Source of the DNA: Streptomyces sp. NRRL F-6492
GTDB lineage: Bacteria; Actinomycetota; Actinomycetes; Streptomycetales; Streptomycetaceae
Direction of reading: 5' to 3'
DNA: 64,000 nucleotides
Assembly (NCBI RefSeq): GCF_001280125.1
Contig: NZ_LGEG01000001.1
Coordinates: 124,001 to 188,000 of the forward strand
The number at the start of each line of letters is the position of its first letter. Position 1 is the stretch's first letter. Below, piece by piece: positions 27,699 to 37,328 of this stretch. Position numbers and translations under genes: made by a program. The notes under the pieces were generated by a model, which saw only the letters and a program-made list of their open reading frames with translations, had not been told where the DNA came from and ran no database searches.

Positions 27699-27752
27699 CT
27701 TTACCCTGGGACACGAGCCGCTCCGGTGCCGAGGAGAGACCGAGGAGAGACC

Positions 27753-28211
27753 ATGACCGCGACGGACCCCGCCCTCACCGCGCTCTCCCAGCGCTGGTGC
27801 GCCCTCTCCCTGCTGCACGGCAGGATCGAGTCCCACATCGAGCGCGCCCTGGAGTCCCGTCACGGCCTGAGTGTGCGGGAGTACTCGCTGCTCGACGTCC
27901 TCAGCCGCCAGCACAGCGGCCCCGGCGGCCACCTCCAGATGAAGCAGGTCGCCGACGCGGTCGTGCTCAGCCAGAGCGCCACCACCCGGCTCGTCACCCG
28001 GCTCGAAGACCGCGGTCTGCTCACCCGGTACCTCTGCGCCACCGACCGGCGCGGCATCTACACCGACGTGACCGAGGAGGGCCTGAAGCTCCTCGAAGAG
28101 GCCCGCCCCACCAACGACAGCGCCCTGCGCGAGGCCCTCGACGAAGCGGCCGAGAACCCCGAGCTGGCCCCGCTGGTCCAGGTCGTGGAGGGTGTGGGCG
28201 CCCCCGTCTGA
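27753..28211 (+). CDS. MarR-family transcriptional regulator
   Basis: 152 residues. A winged helix at about 30-100 (LSVREYSLLDVLSRQ ... LQMKQVADAVVLSQSATTRLVTRLEDRGLL), with the MarR wing DRRGIYTDVTEEG, is flanked by dimerisation helices. No cysteine-based redox switch stands out. The ATG follows GAGGAGAGACC. A GNAT gene follows 36 bases later on the same strand and could be its target. Confidence 0.92.
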   Translation: MTATDPALTALSQRWCALSLLHGRIESHIERALESRHGLSVREYSLLDVLSRQHSGPGGHLQMKQVADAVVLSQSATTRLVTRLEDRGLLTRYLCATDRRGIYTDVTEEGLKLLEEARPTNDSALREALDEAAENPELAPLVQVVEGVGAPV

Positions 28212-28247
28212 CCCGGTACGGAAACGGTCGGACGTACGCTGCGTCCC

Positions 28248-28700
28248 ATGAGCGATCTTGAGATACGTCCGACCACCGTGGAAGACCTCCCGGCCGTCGT
28301 CGCCCTGCTCGCCGACGACCCCCTGGGCGCGCAGCGCGAATCCCCCGGCGACCTCGCCCCGTACCTCGCCGCCTTCGAGCGTCTGGCGAACGACCCCCAC
28401 CAGCTTCCCGTCGTGGCCGTCCGCGGGGGCAAGGTCATCGGCACCCTTCAGCTGACGATCGTTCCGGGACTCTCCCGCCAGGGGGCCACCCGTTCGATCA
28501 TCGAAGCCGTCCGCATCCACGCCGACGAGCGCGGCAGCGGCCTCGGGACGCGGCTCATCGAGTGGGCCGTCGAGGAGTCCGGCCGACAGGGGTGCAGCCT
28601 CGTCCAGCTGACCTCCGACGTCACCCGTGCCGATGCCCACCGCTTCTACGAGCGGCTCGGCTTCGAGGCGTCCCACGTGGGCTTCAAGAAGTCCCTCTGA
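28248..28700 (+). CDS. GNAT acetyltransferase
   Basis: 150 residues, single GNAT domain. Beta-strand 4 and the pyrophosphate loop read EAVRIHADERGSGLGTRLIEWAVEES (about 86-111), and the end is RFYERLGFEASHVGFKKSL. These are ordinary small-molecule or protein N-acetyltransferase features; the substrate is unknown. A TACGCT element at 28233-28238 just before the ATG suggests its own leaderless promoter. It is followed by a double parS site. Confidence 0.9.
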   Translation: MSDLEIRPTTVEDLPAVVALLADDPLGAQRESPGDLAPYLAAFERLANDPHQLPVVAVRGGKVIGTLQLTIVPGLSRQGATRSIIEAVRIHADERGSGLGTRLIEWAVEESGRQGCSLVQLTSDVTRADAHRFYERLGFEASHVGFKKSL

Positions 28701-28720
28701 CTCTCCCGCCCCGGTGCGCC

Positions 28721-28734
28721 GTTTCACGTGAAAC
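28721..28734. other. parS site (left of a tandem pair)
   Basis: Perfect GTTTCACGTGAAAC between the convergent GNAT and beta-lactamase-like genes, 19 bases from a second copy. Confidence 0.95.
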
Positions 28735-28739
28735 ACCCG

Positions 28740-28753
28740 GTTTCACGTGAAAC
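28740..28753. other. parS site (right of a tandem pair)
   Basis: Perfect GTTTCACGTGAAAC whose start is 19 bases from the start of the previous site, leaving only 5 bases between them. It is the only such close pair in the window. Confidence 0.95.
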
Positions 28754-28765
28754 GGCCACCCGGGT

Positions 28766-30148
28766 TCAGAGGCCGCGCCAACCTGCCTCGTCCACGCCTC
28801 CCGGCACCGCGTCGCCCGGCTCGTACGGCTCACGCGTGAAGACGAAGGAGCCGAGGTCGAGGTGGCTGACGCTTCCGTCGGGGCGCCGCACCGCCCGGAG
28901 CGTCTCTCCCTCGTAATAGCCGTTCAGCCCGACCCAGCCGCCGCCGGGCAGCGCCCGGAACCGGGCCCGCCGTCCGGCGCCCCGCAGGGGTTCGAGCACC
29001 ACACCGCGCTCGGGCCCGAGCCGCAGCCCGTAGGCGTACGTGCCCCAGTACCAGGGTCCGGTCAGGGCCAGCAGCTCCTCGTCGACCTCCGCCTCGGGGA
29101 GGGGTCGCCACGGCTCCGGGAACCTCGGCTCGGCCTCCGCCACGATCCGTACGAGATCGGCGGCCACAGCCGCCGCCAACGGCCCCGAGGTGGCGTTGGA
29201 GAGGGCGATCCCCGCGAGGCCGTCCTCCACGCTCACCCACAGGCAGGCGACGAAGCCCGGCAGGGAGCCGGTGTGGCCGATCAGGGTCCGGCCGTCCCTG
29301 CGGAGGAGCTGGAGGCCGAGCCCGTAGCCGCCCTCCCATTCCCCCTCGCCGGCCGGGGAGGCCGGAGCGCGCATCTCCGCCACGGAGGCCGCGCCGAGCA
29401 CCCCCTCGTGCCCCTCCGCGAGGAACGCGGCGAACCGGGCGAGGTCGGCCGCCGTCGACCAGAGCTGCCCCGCCGGCGCCATCAGGCCGAGGTCCTCGGA
29501 CGGTTCGGGCAGCATCACGTCGGCCCAGGGGTGCACCGCCCAGCCGCCGGCGTGCGGAGCCACCGGATCGACCGTCGTGCGGTCCATCCCCAGCGGCTCC
29601 AGGACCTCGCGCCGCAGCGCCTCCTCCCAGGACCGTCCGCGCAGCTCCGCGACCAGTGAACCGAGCAGCGTGTAGCCGGGGTTGGAGTAGTGGTGGCGGT
29701 GCCCCGGCGGCCGGAGGAAGGGCCGCTCCCCCAAGACGTCGGAGAGCTCCGGCCGCAGCGTGGCGGACGAACGCTCCCACCACGCGCCGGGCGTCTCGGC
29801 CGCGAGCCCGGCGCTGTGGCCGAGGAGTTGAGCGATCGTCACCTCGCCGGCGCCCGTCCCCTTGAGGTGCCGCTCCAGCGGGTCGTCCAGCCGGAGGATC
29901 CCCTCGTCCCGCAGCCGCATCACCAGAACGGCGGTGAAGACCTTGGTGATCGAGCCGATCCTGAACTGCGTGTCGGCGTCGGGCGCATGCCCGTCCACAC
30001 AACTGCGCGCCCCGCTCCACACCAGCGCCCCGTCACGGACCACCGCTCCCACGAAGGAGGGCGTCCGCCCTTCGGCCTGGGCCACCGCGACCCGGTGCAG
30101 CAGGGCCCGCTCGGTCCCGGGCAGCAAAGCTTCGAAAAATGTCGTCAT
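28766..30148 (-). CDS. serine beta-lactamase-like hydrolase
   Basis: 460 residues, class C beta-lactamase/DD-peptidase fold. The catalytic SxxK is Ser66-Ile-Thr-Lys69 (RIGSITKVF), the YxN motif is Tyr154-Ser-Asn156, and HTG is near 288. A C-terminal lipocalin-like extension (about 350-460) follows. No signal peptide is seen, so it is probably cytosolic, and an esterase or peptidase role is as likely as beta-lactam hydrolysis. ATG 30148 lies behind GGATGGGGG; ATG 30157 is the alternative. Confidence 0.87.
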   Translation of the reverse strand: MTTFFEALLPGTERALLHRVAVAQAEGRTPSFVGAVVRDGALVWSGARSCVDGHAPDADTQFRIGSITKVFTAVLVMRLRDEGILRLDDPLERHLKGTGAGEVTIAQLLGHSAGLAAETPGAWWERSSATLRPELSDVLGERPFLRPPGHRHHYSNPGYTLLGSLVAELRGRSWEEALRREVLEPLGMDRTTVDPVAPHAGGWAVHPWADVMLPEPSEDLGLMAPAGQLWSTAADLARFAAFLAEGHEGVLGAASVAEMRAPASPAGEGEWEGGYGLGLQLLRRDGRTLIGHTGSLPGFVACLWVSVEDGLAGIALSNATSGPLAAAVAADLVRIVAEAEPRFPEPWRPLPEAEVDEELLALTGPWYWGTYAYGLRLGPERGVVLEPLRGAGRRARFRALPGGGWVGLNGYYEGETLRAVRRPDGSVSHLDLGSFVFTREPYEPGDAVPGGVDEAGWRGL

Positions 30149-30208
30149 GACCCCCATCCAACGCGATCCCGCGCCCCGACGGTTCCGCCCCGGTCACGAC
30201 GAGCCCCG

Positions 30209-31687
<1,479 letters not shown>

Positions 31688-32108
31688 CAAGCCACCTCCT
31701 CCGTCCGCTCCGCGGACCTAGCCGTGCCACTCTTTCACGCCACGGACCTGATCAGAGAGTGGCTTCACGACCGCTTCCGGGACATCGGGCGACGGACCAG
31801 GGTAGGCCTGTGGAGAGCTCCAGCCAATCCAGTTATCCACAGGCCCTGTGGGTGAACACCCAGATGCTGTGGAGAACTTGCCGGATCCTGTGCACAGACC
31901 AGGGGACAGCCTTGTGGACAAACTCATACCGCTCTCCACACCACCCATCTGACCTGGGCTTTCACCGTCCACCGGCTGTGGGGGAGAAAAAGTTTTCCTC
32001 CCGGGCCAAGATCAGAACAAACGGCCCACATCCGAAGCTCTCCGCCGTCCACAGGTAAGGGTCATCCACGCCTTGTATCTCTTACCTGTGGAAGATTAGA
32101 TTGCTTCC
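31688..32108. promoter_or_regulatory. dnaB/MATE divergent region with DnaA-box-like cluster
   Basis: 421 bases without a gene. Sequences close to the Streptomyces DnaA box TTGTCCACA: a perfect copy on the minus strand at 31910-31918; one-mismatch copies TTATCCACA (31830-31838, plus) and TTCTCCACA (31865-31873, minus); two-mismatch copies at 31806-31814 (minus), 31929-31937 (plus), 32042-32050 (plus) and 32084-32092 (minus). Boxes face both ways. It is not oriC, which lies between dnaA and dnaN outside the window, but could bind DnaA and regulate dnaB. Confidence 0.65.
32045..32089 (+). promoter_or_regulatory. 12-bp perfect inverted repeat at the MATE promoter
   Basis: TCCACAGGTAAG (32045-32056) and CTTACCTGTGGA (32078-32089) form a perfect inverted repeat with a 21-base spacer. 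A promoter with -35 TTGTAT (32070-32075) and -10 TAGATT (32094-32099), 18-base spacing, overlaps it: the right arm lies between the hexamers. The ATG at 32109 would be near the transcript's 5' end (leaderless or nearly so). It looks like a repressor site, and both arms contain TCCACA half-boxes. Confidence 0.6.
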
Positions 32109-33446
32109 ATGAGTCAGGCTCCCCCGACCCCCAAGGCCGTCCGTCGTCAGCACGACCGCGAGATCGTCTCCCTCGCCCTGCCGGCCTTCGGCGCCCTCGT
32201 CGCCGAGCCGCTCTTCCTCATGGTCGACAGCGCCATCGTCGGCCACCTCGGCACCCCCCAGCTCGCGGGTCTCGCGATCGCCGCGGCCCTGCTCTCCACC
32301 GCCGTCAGCGTCTTCGTCTTCCTCGCCTACGCCACCACGGCGGCCGTCGCCCGGCGCGTGGGCGCGGGCGACCTTCCGGCCGCCATCCGGCAGGGCATGG
32401 ACGGCATCTGGCTCGCGCTCCTCCTCGGCGCCGCCGTCGTCGCGCTGACCCTGCCCGCCGCGCCCTGGCTCGTCGACGTCTTCGGCGCCTCCGACACCGC
32501 CGCCCCCCACGCCGTCACCTACCTCCGGATCTCCAGCCTCGGCATCCCCGCCATGCTGGTGGTCCTGGCCGCCACCGGCGTCCTGCGCGGCCTCCAGGAC
32601 ACCCGTACACCGCTCTACGTGGCGATCGGCGGCTTCGCGGTCAACGGCGTGCTCAACGTCGTCCTGGTCTACGGAGCCGGGCTCGGCGTCGCGGGCTCCG
32701 CCTGGGGGACGGTCATCGCCCAGTGCGGCATGGCCGTCGCGTACCTCACCGTGGTCGTGCGGGGCGCCCGCCGCCACGGCGCCTCCCTGCGTCCCGACGC
32801 GTCCGGCATCCGGGCCTCCGCCCGGGCCGGCGTCCCGCTCCTCGTCCGTACGCTCTCGCTCCGGGCGGTCCTGATGATCGCCACGGCCGTCGCCGCCCGG
32901 CTGGGGGACACGGAGGTCGCCGCCCACCAGATCATCCTGTCCCTGTGGAGCCTGATGGCCTTCGCCCTCGACGCGATCGCCATCGCGGGCCAGGCCATCA
33001 TCGGCCGCTACCTCGGCGCGGACGACCCGGCCGGCGCCCGACAGGTCTGCCGCCGCATGGTCCAGTGGGGCGTGGTCTCCGGAGTGGTGCTCGGCGCGCT
33101 CCTGGTCCTCGCCCGCCCTCTGTTCATCCCGCTCTTCACCGGTGACACCGCGGTCCAGGACACCCTGCTCCCGGCCCTGCTCGTGGTCGCGGTCTCGCAG
33201 CCGATCGCCGGAGTGGTCTTCGTCCTCGACGGTGTCCTCATGGGTGCGGGAGACGGTCCCTACCTGGCCCGGGCCATGCTGCTGACCCTCGCCGTCTTCG
33301 CCCCGGTCGCCCTGCTCGTTCCCGCCCTCGGCGGCGGTCTCACCGCGGTCTGGTGGGCGATGACGCTGATGATGGCGGTCCGGATGCTGACGCTCTGGCT
33401 CCGCTCCCGTTCGGGCCGCTGGATCGTCACGGGCGCCACCCGCTGA
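32109..33446 (+). CDS. MATE-family efflux transporter (DinF-like)
   Basis: 445 residues with 12 membrane segments in two pseudo-repeats, full length for the DinF branch. HDREIVSLALPAFGALVAEPLFLMVDSAIVG is the diagnostic N-terminus, and VLRGLQDTRTPLYV and LDGVLMGAGD are further family motifs. It exports cationic drugs or metabolites in exchange for Na+ or H+; the substrate is unknown. It is inserted between dnaB and the rplI operon in the opposite direction. Probably regulated through the inverted repeat in its promoter. Confidence 0.93.
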   Translation: MSQAPPTPKAVRRQHDREIVSLALPAFGALVAEPLFLMVDSAIVGHLGTPQLAGLAIAAALLSTAVSVFVFLAYATTAAVARRVGAGDLPAAIRQGMDGIWLALLLGAAVVALTLPAAPWLVDVFGASDTAAPHAVTYLRISSLGIPAMLVVLAATGVLRGLQDTRTPLYVAIGGFAVNGVLNVVLVYGAGLGVAGSAWGTVIAQCGMAVAYLTVVVRGARRHGASLRPDASGIRASARAGVPLLVRTLSLRAVLMIATAVAARLGDTEVAAHQIILSLWSLMAFALDAIAIAGQAIIGRYLGADDPAGARQVCRRMVQWGVVSGVVLGALLVLARPLFIPLFTGDTAVQDTLLPALLVVAVSQPIAGVVFVLDGVLMGAGDGPYLARAMLLTLAVFAPVALLVPALGGGLTAVWWAMTLMMAVRMLTLWLRSRSGRWIVTGATR

Positions 33447-33495
33447 TCCCGCGGGCTCCGTACGGCCCATGGCCCCGTGGGATCCGCACGATCCC

Positions 33496-33509
33496 GTTTC
33501 ACGTGAAAC
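33496..33509. other. parS site
   Basis: Perfect GTTTCACGTGAAAC between the convergent MATE and rplI genes, immediately beside their shared terminator. Confidence 0.95.
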
Positions 33510-33512
33510 GGC

Positions 33513-33546
33513 GGAAGGGCCGCACCCCGAGGGGTACGGCCCTTCC
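33513..33546. terminator. terminator of the rpsF-ssb-rpsR-rplI operon
   Basis: Stem GGAAGGGCCG / CGGCCCTTCC (33513-33522 with 33537-33546) with an inner CCCC-GA-GGGG stem, 29 bases after the rplI stop. It also faces the MATE gene. Confidence 0.88.
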
Positions 33547-33574
33547 TTCATGCACGAGCACTGCCGGGGCAGCG

Positions 33575-34021
33575 TTACGCGGCGACGACCTCGACGCCGA
33601 GCTTCGCGGCGACCTCGGGGTGCAGACGCACGGACACCTGGTGCGAGCCCAGGGTCTTGATCGGCGAACCGAGCTCGACGCGACGCTTGTCGACGTCCGG
33701 GCCACCCGCGGTCTTGATCGCCGAGGCGATGTCGGCCGGGGTCACGGAGCCGAAGAGACGGCCGGCGTCGCCGGAGCGAACGGCCAGGCGCACCTTCGTG
33801 CCCTCGAGCTGGGCCTTGATCTCGTTGGCCTGCTCGATGGTCGCGATCTCGTGGATCTTGCGGGCGCGGCGGATCTGCGCCACGTCCTTCTCGCCACCCT
33901 TGGTCCAGCGGATCGCGAAACCGCGCGGGACCAGGTAGTTGCGAGCGTAGCCGTCCTTGACGTCGACGACGTCGCCAGCGGCACCGAGGCCGGAAACCTC
34001 GTGGGTCAGGATGATCTTCAT
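33575..34021 (-). CDS. rplI: 50S ribosomal protein L9
   Basis: 148 residues, full length. The N-terminal [36 protein letters not shown] is the L9 signature, followed by the long connecting helix and a C-terminal domain that binds 23S rRNA. It is the last gene of rpsF-ssb-rpsR-rplI; the gap from rpsR is 18 bases. Confidence 0.98.
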   Translation of the reverse strand: MKIILTHEVSGLGAAGDVVDVKDGYARNYLVPRGFAIRWTKGGEKDVAQIRRARKIHEIATIEQANEIKAQLEGTKVRLAVRSGDAGRLFGSVTPADIASAIKTAGGPDVDKRRVELGSPIKTLGSHQVSVRLHPEVAAKLGVEVVAA

Positions 34022-34039
34022 TAGTCGGTCACCCTTTCC

Positions 34040-34276
34040 TTATCGCGCGGTGGACGTGTAGGGCAGCAGCGCCATCTCACGGCTGTTCTTGACGGCCGTG
34101 GCGACGTCACGCTGGTGCTGCGTGCAGTTGCCGGTCACGCGGCGGGCACGGATCTTGCCGCGGTCGGAAATGAACTTCCGCAGCATGTTCGTGTCCTTGT
34201 AGTCCACGTACGCGGTCTTGTCCTTGCAGAACGCGCAGACCTTCTTCTTAGGCTTGCGCACAGGCGGCTTCGCCAT
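34040..34276 (-). CDS. rpsR: 30S ribosomal protein S18, zinc-binding form
   Basis: 78 residues. CAFC near residue 14 with Cys and His in NCTQHQRD makes this the C+ (zinc-ribbon) paralogue; streptomycetes usually keep a cysteine-free copy elsewhere under zinc-starvation control. It binds next to S6 in the small subunit and is co-transcribed with rpsF, ssb and rplI. Confidence 0.97.
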   Translation of the reverse strand: MAKPPVRKPKKKVCAFCKDKTAYVDYKDTNMLRKFISDRGKIRARRVTGNCTQHQRDVATAVKNSREMALLPYTSTAR

Positions 34277-34333
34277 GGTGTTTCTCCTGTGTGATCAAGA
34301 AGTTTTGGGTACGAGCTGCTTCGAGGGCGTGCC

Positions 34334-34933
34334 CTAGAAGGGGGGCTCGTCCGAGTAGCCGCCGCCGGAGTTCCCACCCCAGCCGCCACCGCCACCGCCG
34401 CCGGCCTGCTGGCCGCCGCCGCCGGAGGGAGCGCCGGTCGCCCACGGGTCGGCGTCGGGAGTACCGCCGCCGCCCTGCTGGCCACCGCCGGAGTTTCCAC
34501 CCCAGCCGCCACCGCCACCGCCGCCGGCCTGCTGGCCGCCGCCGCCGTATCCGCCCTGGCCGCCGCGACCGGTGGTCTTGGTGACCTTGGCCGTGGCGTT
34601 CTTGAGGCTGGGGCCGACTTCCTCGACGTCCAGCTCGTAGACCGTGCGCTTGACGCCCTCACGGTCGTCGTAGGACCGCTGCTTGAGCCGACCCTGCACG
34701 ACGACGCGCATGCCTCGCTGGAGCGACTCGGCGACGTTCTCCGCCGCCTGACGCCAGACCGAGCAGGTGAGGAAGAGGCTCTCGCCGTCCTTCCACTCGT
34801 TGGTCTGGCGGTCGAAGGTGCGGGGGGTGGACGCGATACGGAACTTCGCGACCGCCGCACCGGACGGGGTGAAGCGCAGCTCGGGGTCGTCGACAAGATT
34901 GCCGACGACCGTGATGACGGTCTCGCCTGCCAT
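34334..34933 (-). CDS. ssb: single-stranded DNA-binding protein
   Basis: 199 residues. An OB fold occupies about 1-112 ([45 protein letters not shown]). A Gly/Gln-rich linker contains a duplicated block ([18 protein letters not shown], at about 133-150 and 173-190). The acidic tip SDEPPF binds partner proteins. It coats single-stranded DNA at the replication fork. It sits in the rpsF operon as in most bacteria; this is the essential paralogue. Confidence 0.97.
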   Translation of the reverse strand: MAGETVITVVGNLVDDPELRFTPSGAAVAKFRIASTPRTFDRQTNEWKDGESLFLTCSVWRQAAENVAESLQRGMRVVVQGRLKQRSYDDREGVKRTVYELDVEEVGPSLKNATAKVTKTTGRGGQGGYGGGGQQAGGGGGGGWGGNSGGGQQGGGGTPDADPWATGAPSGGGGQQAGGGGGGGWGGNSGGGYSDEPPF

Positions 34934-35008
34934 GGGGGAACCTCTCGGCGGGATTGCTTCTGGCTGCTGTGTTGCTACTCGGACCCGATGACCTCTGAGC
35001 TAAGAAGC

Positions 35009-35299
35009 TCAGTGGGTCTCGGGACGGAGGACCTTGGTCCGGAGGACCGACTCGTTCAGGTTGAGCTGTCGGTCGAGCTCCTTGACGACCGCAGGCTCGG
35101 CCTGCAGGTCGATGACCGAGTAGATGCCCTCGGGCTTCTTCTTGATCTCGTAGGCGAGACGACGACGGCCCCAGGTGTCGACCTTCTCGACCTTTCCGTT
35201 GCCCTCACGGACGACGGAGAGGAAGTTCTCGATCAGCGGGGAGACAGCGCGCTCCTCGAGATCGGGGTCGAGGATGACCATCACCTCGTAGTGACGCAT
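35009..35299 (-). CDS. rpsF: 30S ribosomal protein S6
   Basis: 96 residues. [22 protein letters not shown] and [18 protein letters not shown] are the S6 signature. The ATG at 35299 follows a near-perfect AAAGGAGGTGG ribosome-binding site. It is the first gene of the rpsF-ssb-rpsR-rplI operon; transcription should start within the 295-base gap upstream, where a TTCAAC-N18-TACGCT pair on the minus strand is one candidate. Confidence 0.97.
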   Translation of the reverse strand: MRHYEVMVILDPDLEERAVSPLIENFLSVVREGNGKVEKVDTWGRRRLAYEIKKKPEGIYSVIDLQAEPAVVKELDRQLNLNESVLRTKVLRPETH

Positions 35300-35528
35300 G
35301 TGGAACCCACCTCCTTTGGACTCAGCGGCCACGGTCGTTCCGTGGCAGGAGGGTCGTGATGCGTGAACAACGGTATCCGCCACCACTGACAGTCCCCCTC
35401 GTCGAACGGATCGGGCGAGGGGCACCGCCGGGATCCCGGGAGGGACCAGGGCAGACACCGGTGCAGACCGTACAGCGTACCCGTACAACCGCTTCCGGTT
35501 GAAATTCCCTGGTGAAGGGACGCAATCT

Positions 35529-35558
35529 GTACACAACGGATGTGGGCGGCGCTAGGAT
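35529..35558 (+). promoter_or_regulatory. candidate promoter for small membrane-protein gene
   Basis: TGTACA (35529-35534) and TAGGAT (35553-35558), 18 bases apart, 37 bases before the ATG at 35595. The -10 is good and the -35 partial. Confidence 0.4.
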
Positions 35559-35594
35559 GCGCCGCCTTCCGGCAAGCACGCCAGGAGGTGTCCC

Positions 35595-35909
35595 ATGGCA
35601 CAGGCAATGCGACGCGACCCCGGTCACTCCCTCTTCGCCACCGACGGCAAACCGCACCCGCTCCAGGACGCCCTGGTCGGCGTGACGCTGGTGCTCGGTG
35701 TCCTCGCCTTCGTCACCGCGCAGTTCCACGGCCTTTACCTGCTCAGCTCCTGGGCGGGGCTGGTCGGGATCCTGACCGGCGGATACGGGCAGTTCATCTC
35801 CGCGACGACCCGCGAACGCTTCCTCCTGATCATCGGGCTGGGCGCGTCGGCGGTCGGCTTCTACCTCGGCATGGCCCACGGCGGCCTCTTCACCGGCGTC
35901 CTCAACTGA
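35595..35909 (+). CDS. small membrane protein of unknown function
   Basis: 104 residues with three hydrophobic helices (about 27-45, 50-65, 74-95) and a soluble start (MAQAMRRDPGHSLFATDGKPHPL). Conserved in position next to rpsF in streptomycetes, but without an assigned role. Excellent ribosome-binding site (AGGAGGTG) 5 bases before the ATG. Divergent from rpsF. Confidence 0.82.
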   Translation: MAQAMRRDPGHSLFATDGKPHPLQDALVGVTLVLGVLAFVTAQFHGLYLLSSWAGLVGILTGGYGQFISATTRERFLLIIGLGASAVGFYLGMAHGGLFTGVLN

Positions 35910-36107
35910 GCCCGGGTCCCCCGACCGGCCCCCGGGCCACCGGACGGGGCAAAAGGCCCGCAGGGCCGCACCGGAGCCGGTCCGGGCGGCCCAGGGGCAC
36001 GTCAGGGCCCGTACAGACATCCGGGGCGCTCCCCGGTCACAGTAGGCTTCGGCGCGAGAGCCGGAGCCCCTGACCGATGGGGACACACCTGCCGAGGAGC
36101 GCCCCGC

Positions 36108-37226
36108 ATGAGCCTGACCCTGAGGACCATCAGCCGTGAGCAGCATCTGGCGTACATCCAGAGCCAGCCCGCCGCGAGCCACTGTCAGGTCCCGGCGTGG
36201 GCCGATGTGAAGACCGAGTGGCGCTCGGAGAACCTCGGCTGGTTCGACGCGAGCGGCGAACTCGTCGGCGTCGGCCTGGTGCTCTACCGCCAGCTCCCGA
36301 AGATCAAGCGCTACCTGGCCTACCTGCCCGAGGGCCCGGTCATCAACTGGCACGCGCCCAACCTCGACGACTGGCTGCAGCCGATGCTGGCGCACCTCAA
36401 GCAGCAGGGCGCCTTCTCCGTGAAGATGGGCCCGCCGGTCGTCATCCGCCGCTGGGACTCGGCCGCCATCAAGTCCGGCATCCAGAACCCGGACGTCAAG
36501 CGCCTCAAGGACGTCGAGGCCAGCCACATCGAGCCGCGCGCCTTCGAGGTCGCGGACCGGCTGCGGAAGATGGGCTGGCAGCAGGCCGAGGACGGCGGCG
36601 CGGGCTTCGGCGACGTGCAGCCCCGCTACGTCTTCCAGGTCCCGCTCGCGAACCGCTCGCTCGACGACGTCCTCAAGGGCTTCAACCAGCTGTGGCGCCG
36701 CAACATCAAGAAGGCCGAGAAGGCCGGCGTCGAGGTCGTCCAGGGCGGCTACGAGGACCTGGCCGAGTGGCAGCGGCTGTACGAGATCACGGCCGTCCGC
36801 GACCACTTCCGGCCGCGCCCGCTCTCGTACTTCCAGCGCATGTGGACCGTCCTCAACAGCGAGGACCCCAACCGCATGCGGCTGTACTTCGCCCGTCACG
36901 ACGGGGTGAACCTCTCCGCCGCGACCATGCTCGTCGTCGGCGGGCACGTCTGGTACTCCTACGGCGCCTCCGACAACATCGGCCGCGAGGTCCGGCCCTC
37001 GAACGCGATGCAGTGGCGGATGCTGCGCGACGCCTACGCGATGGGCGCGACCGTCTACGACCTGCGCGGCATCTCGGACTCCCTCGACGAGACCGACCAC
37101 CTCTTCGGCCTCATCCAGTTCAAGGTGGGCACGGGCGGCGAGGCCGTCGAGTACGTCGGCGAGTGGGACTTCCCGCTGAACAAGCTGCTCCACAAGGCGC
37201 TCGACATGTACATGTCTCGGCGCTGA
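36108..37226 (+). CDS. femX: FemX-like aminoacyltransferase (lipid II branch formation)
   Basis: 372 residues, FemABX fold with two GNAT-like subdomains. SHCQVPAWADVKTEWRSENLGWF, LAYLPEGPVINW, NQLWRRNIKKAEKAGVEV and the late YDLRGISDSLDETDHLFGLIQFK are family landmarks. In Streptomyces coelicolor the gene at this position is femX, which adds the glycine bridge to lipid II from glycyl-tRNA. It acts at the inner face of the membrane. The ATG follows GAGGAG. An alanine-racemase-like gene follows about 100 bases later, so the two may form one wall-precursor unit. Confidence 0.9.
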   Translation: MSLTLRTISREQHLAYIQSQPAASHCQVPAWADVKTEWRSENLGWFDASGELVGVGLVLYRQLPKIKRYLAYLPEGPVINWHAPNLDDWLQPMLAHLKQQGAFSVKMGPPVVIRRWDSAAIKSGIQNPDVKRLKDVEASHIEPRAFEVADRLRKMGWQQAEDGGAGFGDVQPRYVFQVPLANRSLDDVLKGFNQLWRRNIKKAEKAGVEVVQGGYEDLAEWQRLYEITAVRDHFRPRPLSYFQRMWTVLNSEDPNRMRLYFARHDGVNLSAATMLVVGGHVWYSYGASDNIGREVRPSNAMQWRMLRDAYAMGATVYDLRGISDSLDETDHLFGLIQFKVGTGGEAVEYVGEWDFPLNKLLHKALDMYMSRR

Positions 37227-37328
37227 CCCCTCCGGCGCGGCACGGCCCCAGGACGTGCCGCCCGCCTTTCCGTACTCTCGTAGACACCTCTGACACACCG
37301 CAGCCACCAGAAAGGTTCCGGGCCGGCC

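Noticed and set aside
31688..32108. Chromosomal origin (oriC)
   Set aside because: DnaA-box-like sequences are clustered, but streptomycete oriC is between dnaA and dnaN and has many more boxes. The yidC-yidD end of the window shows oriC lies beyond the right edge.
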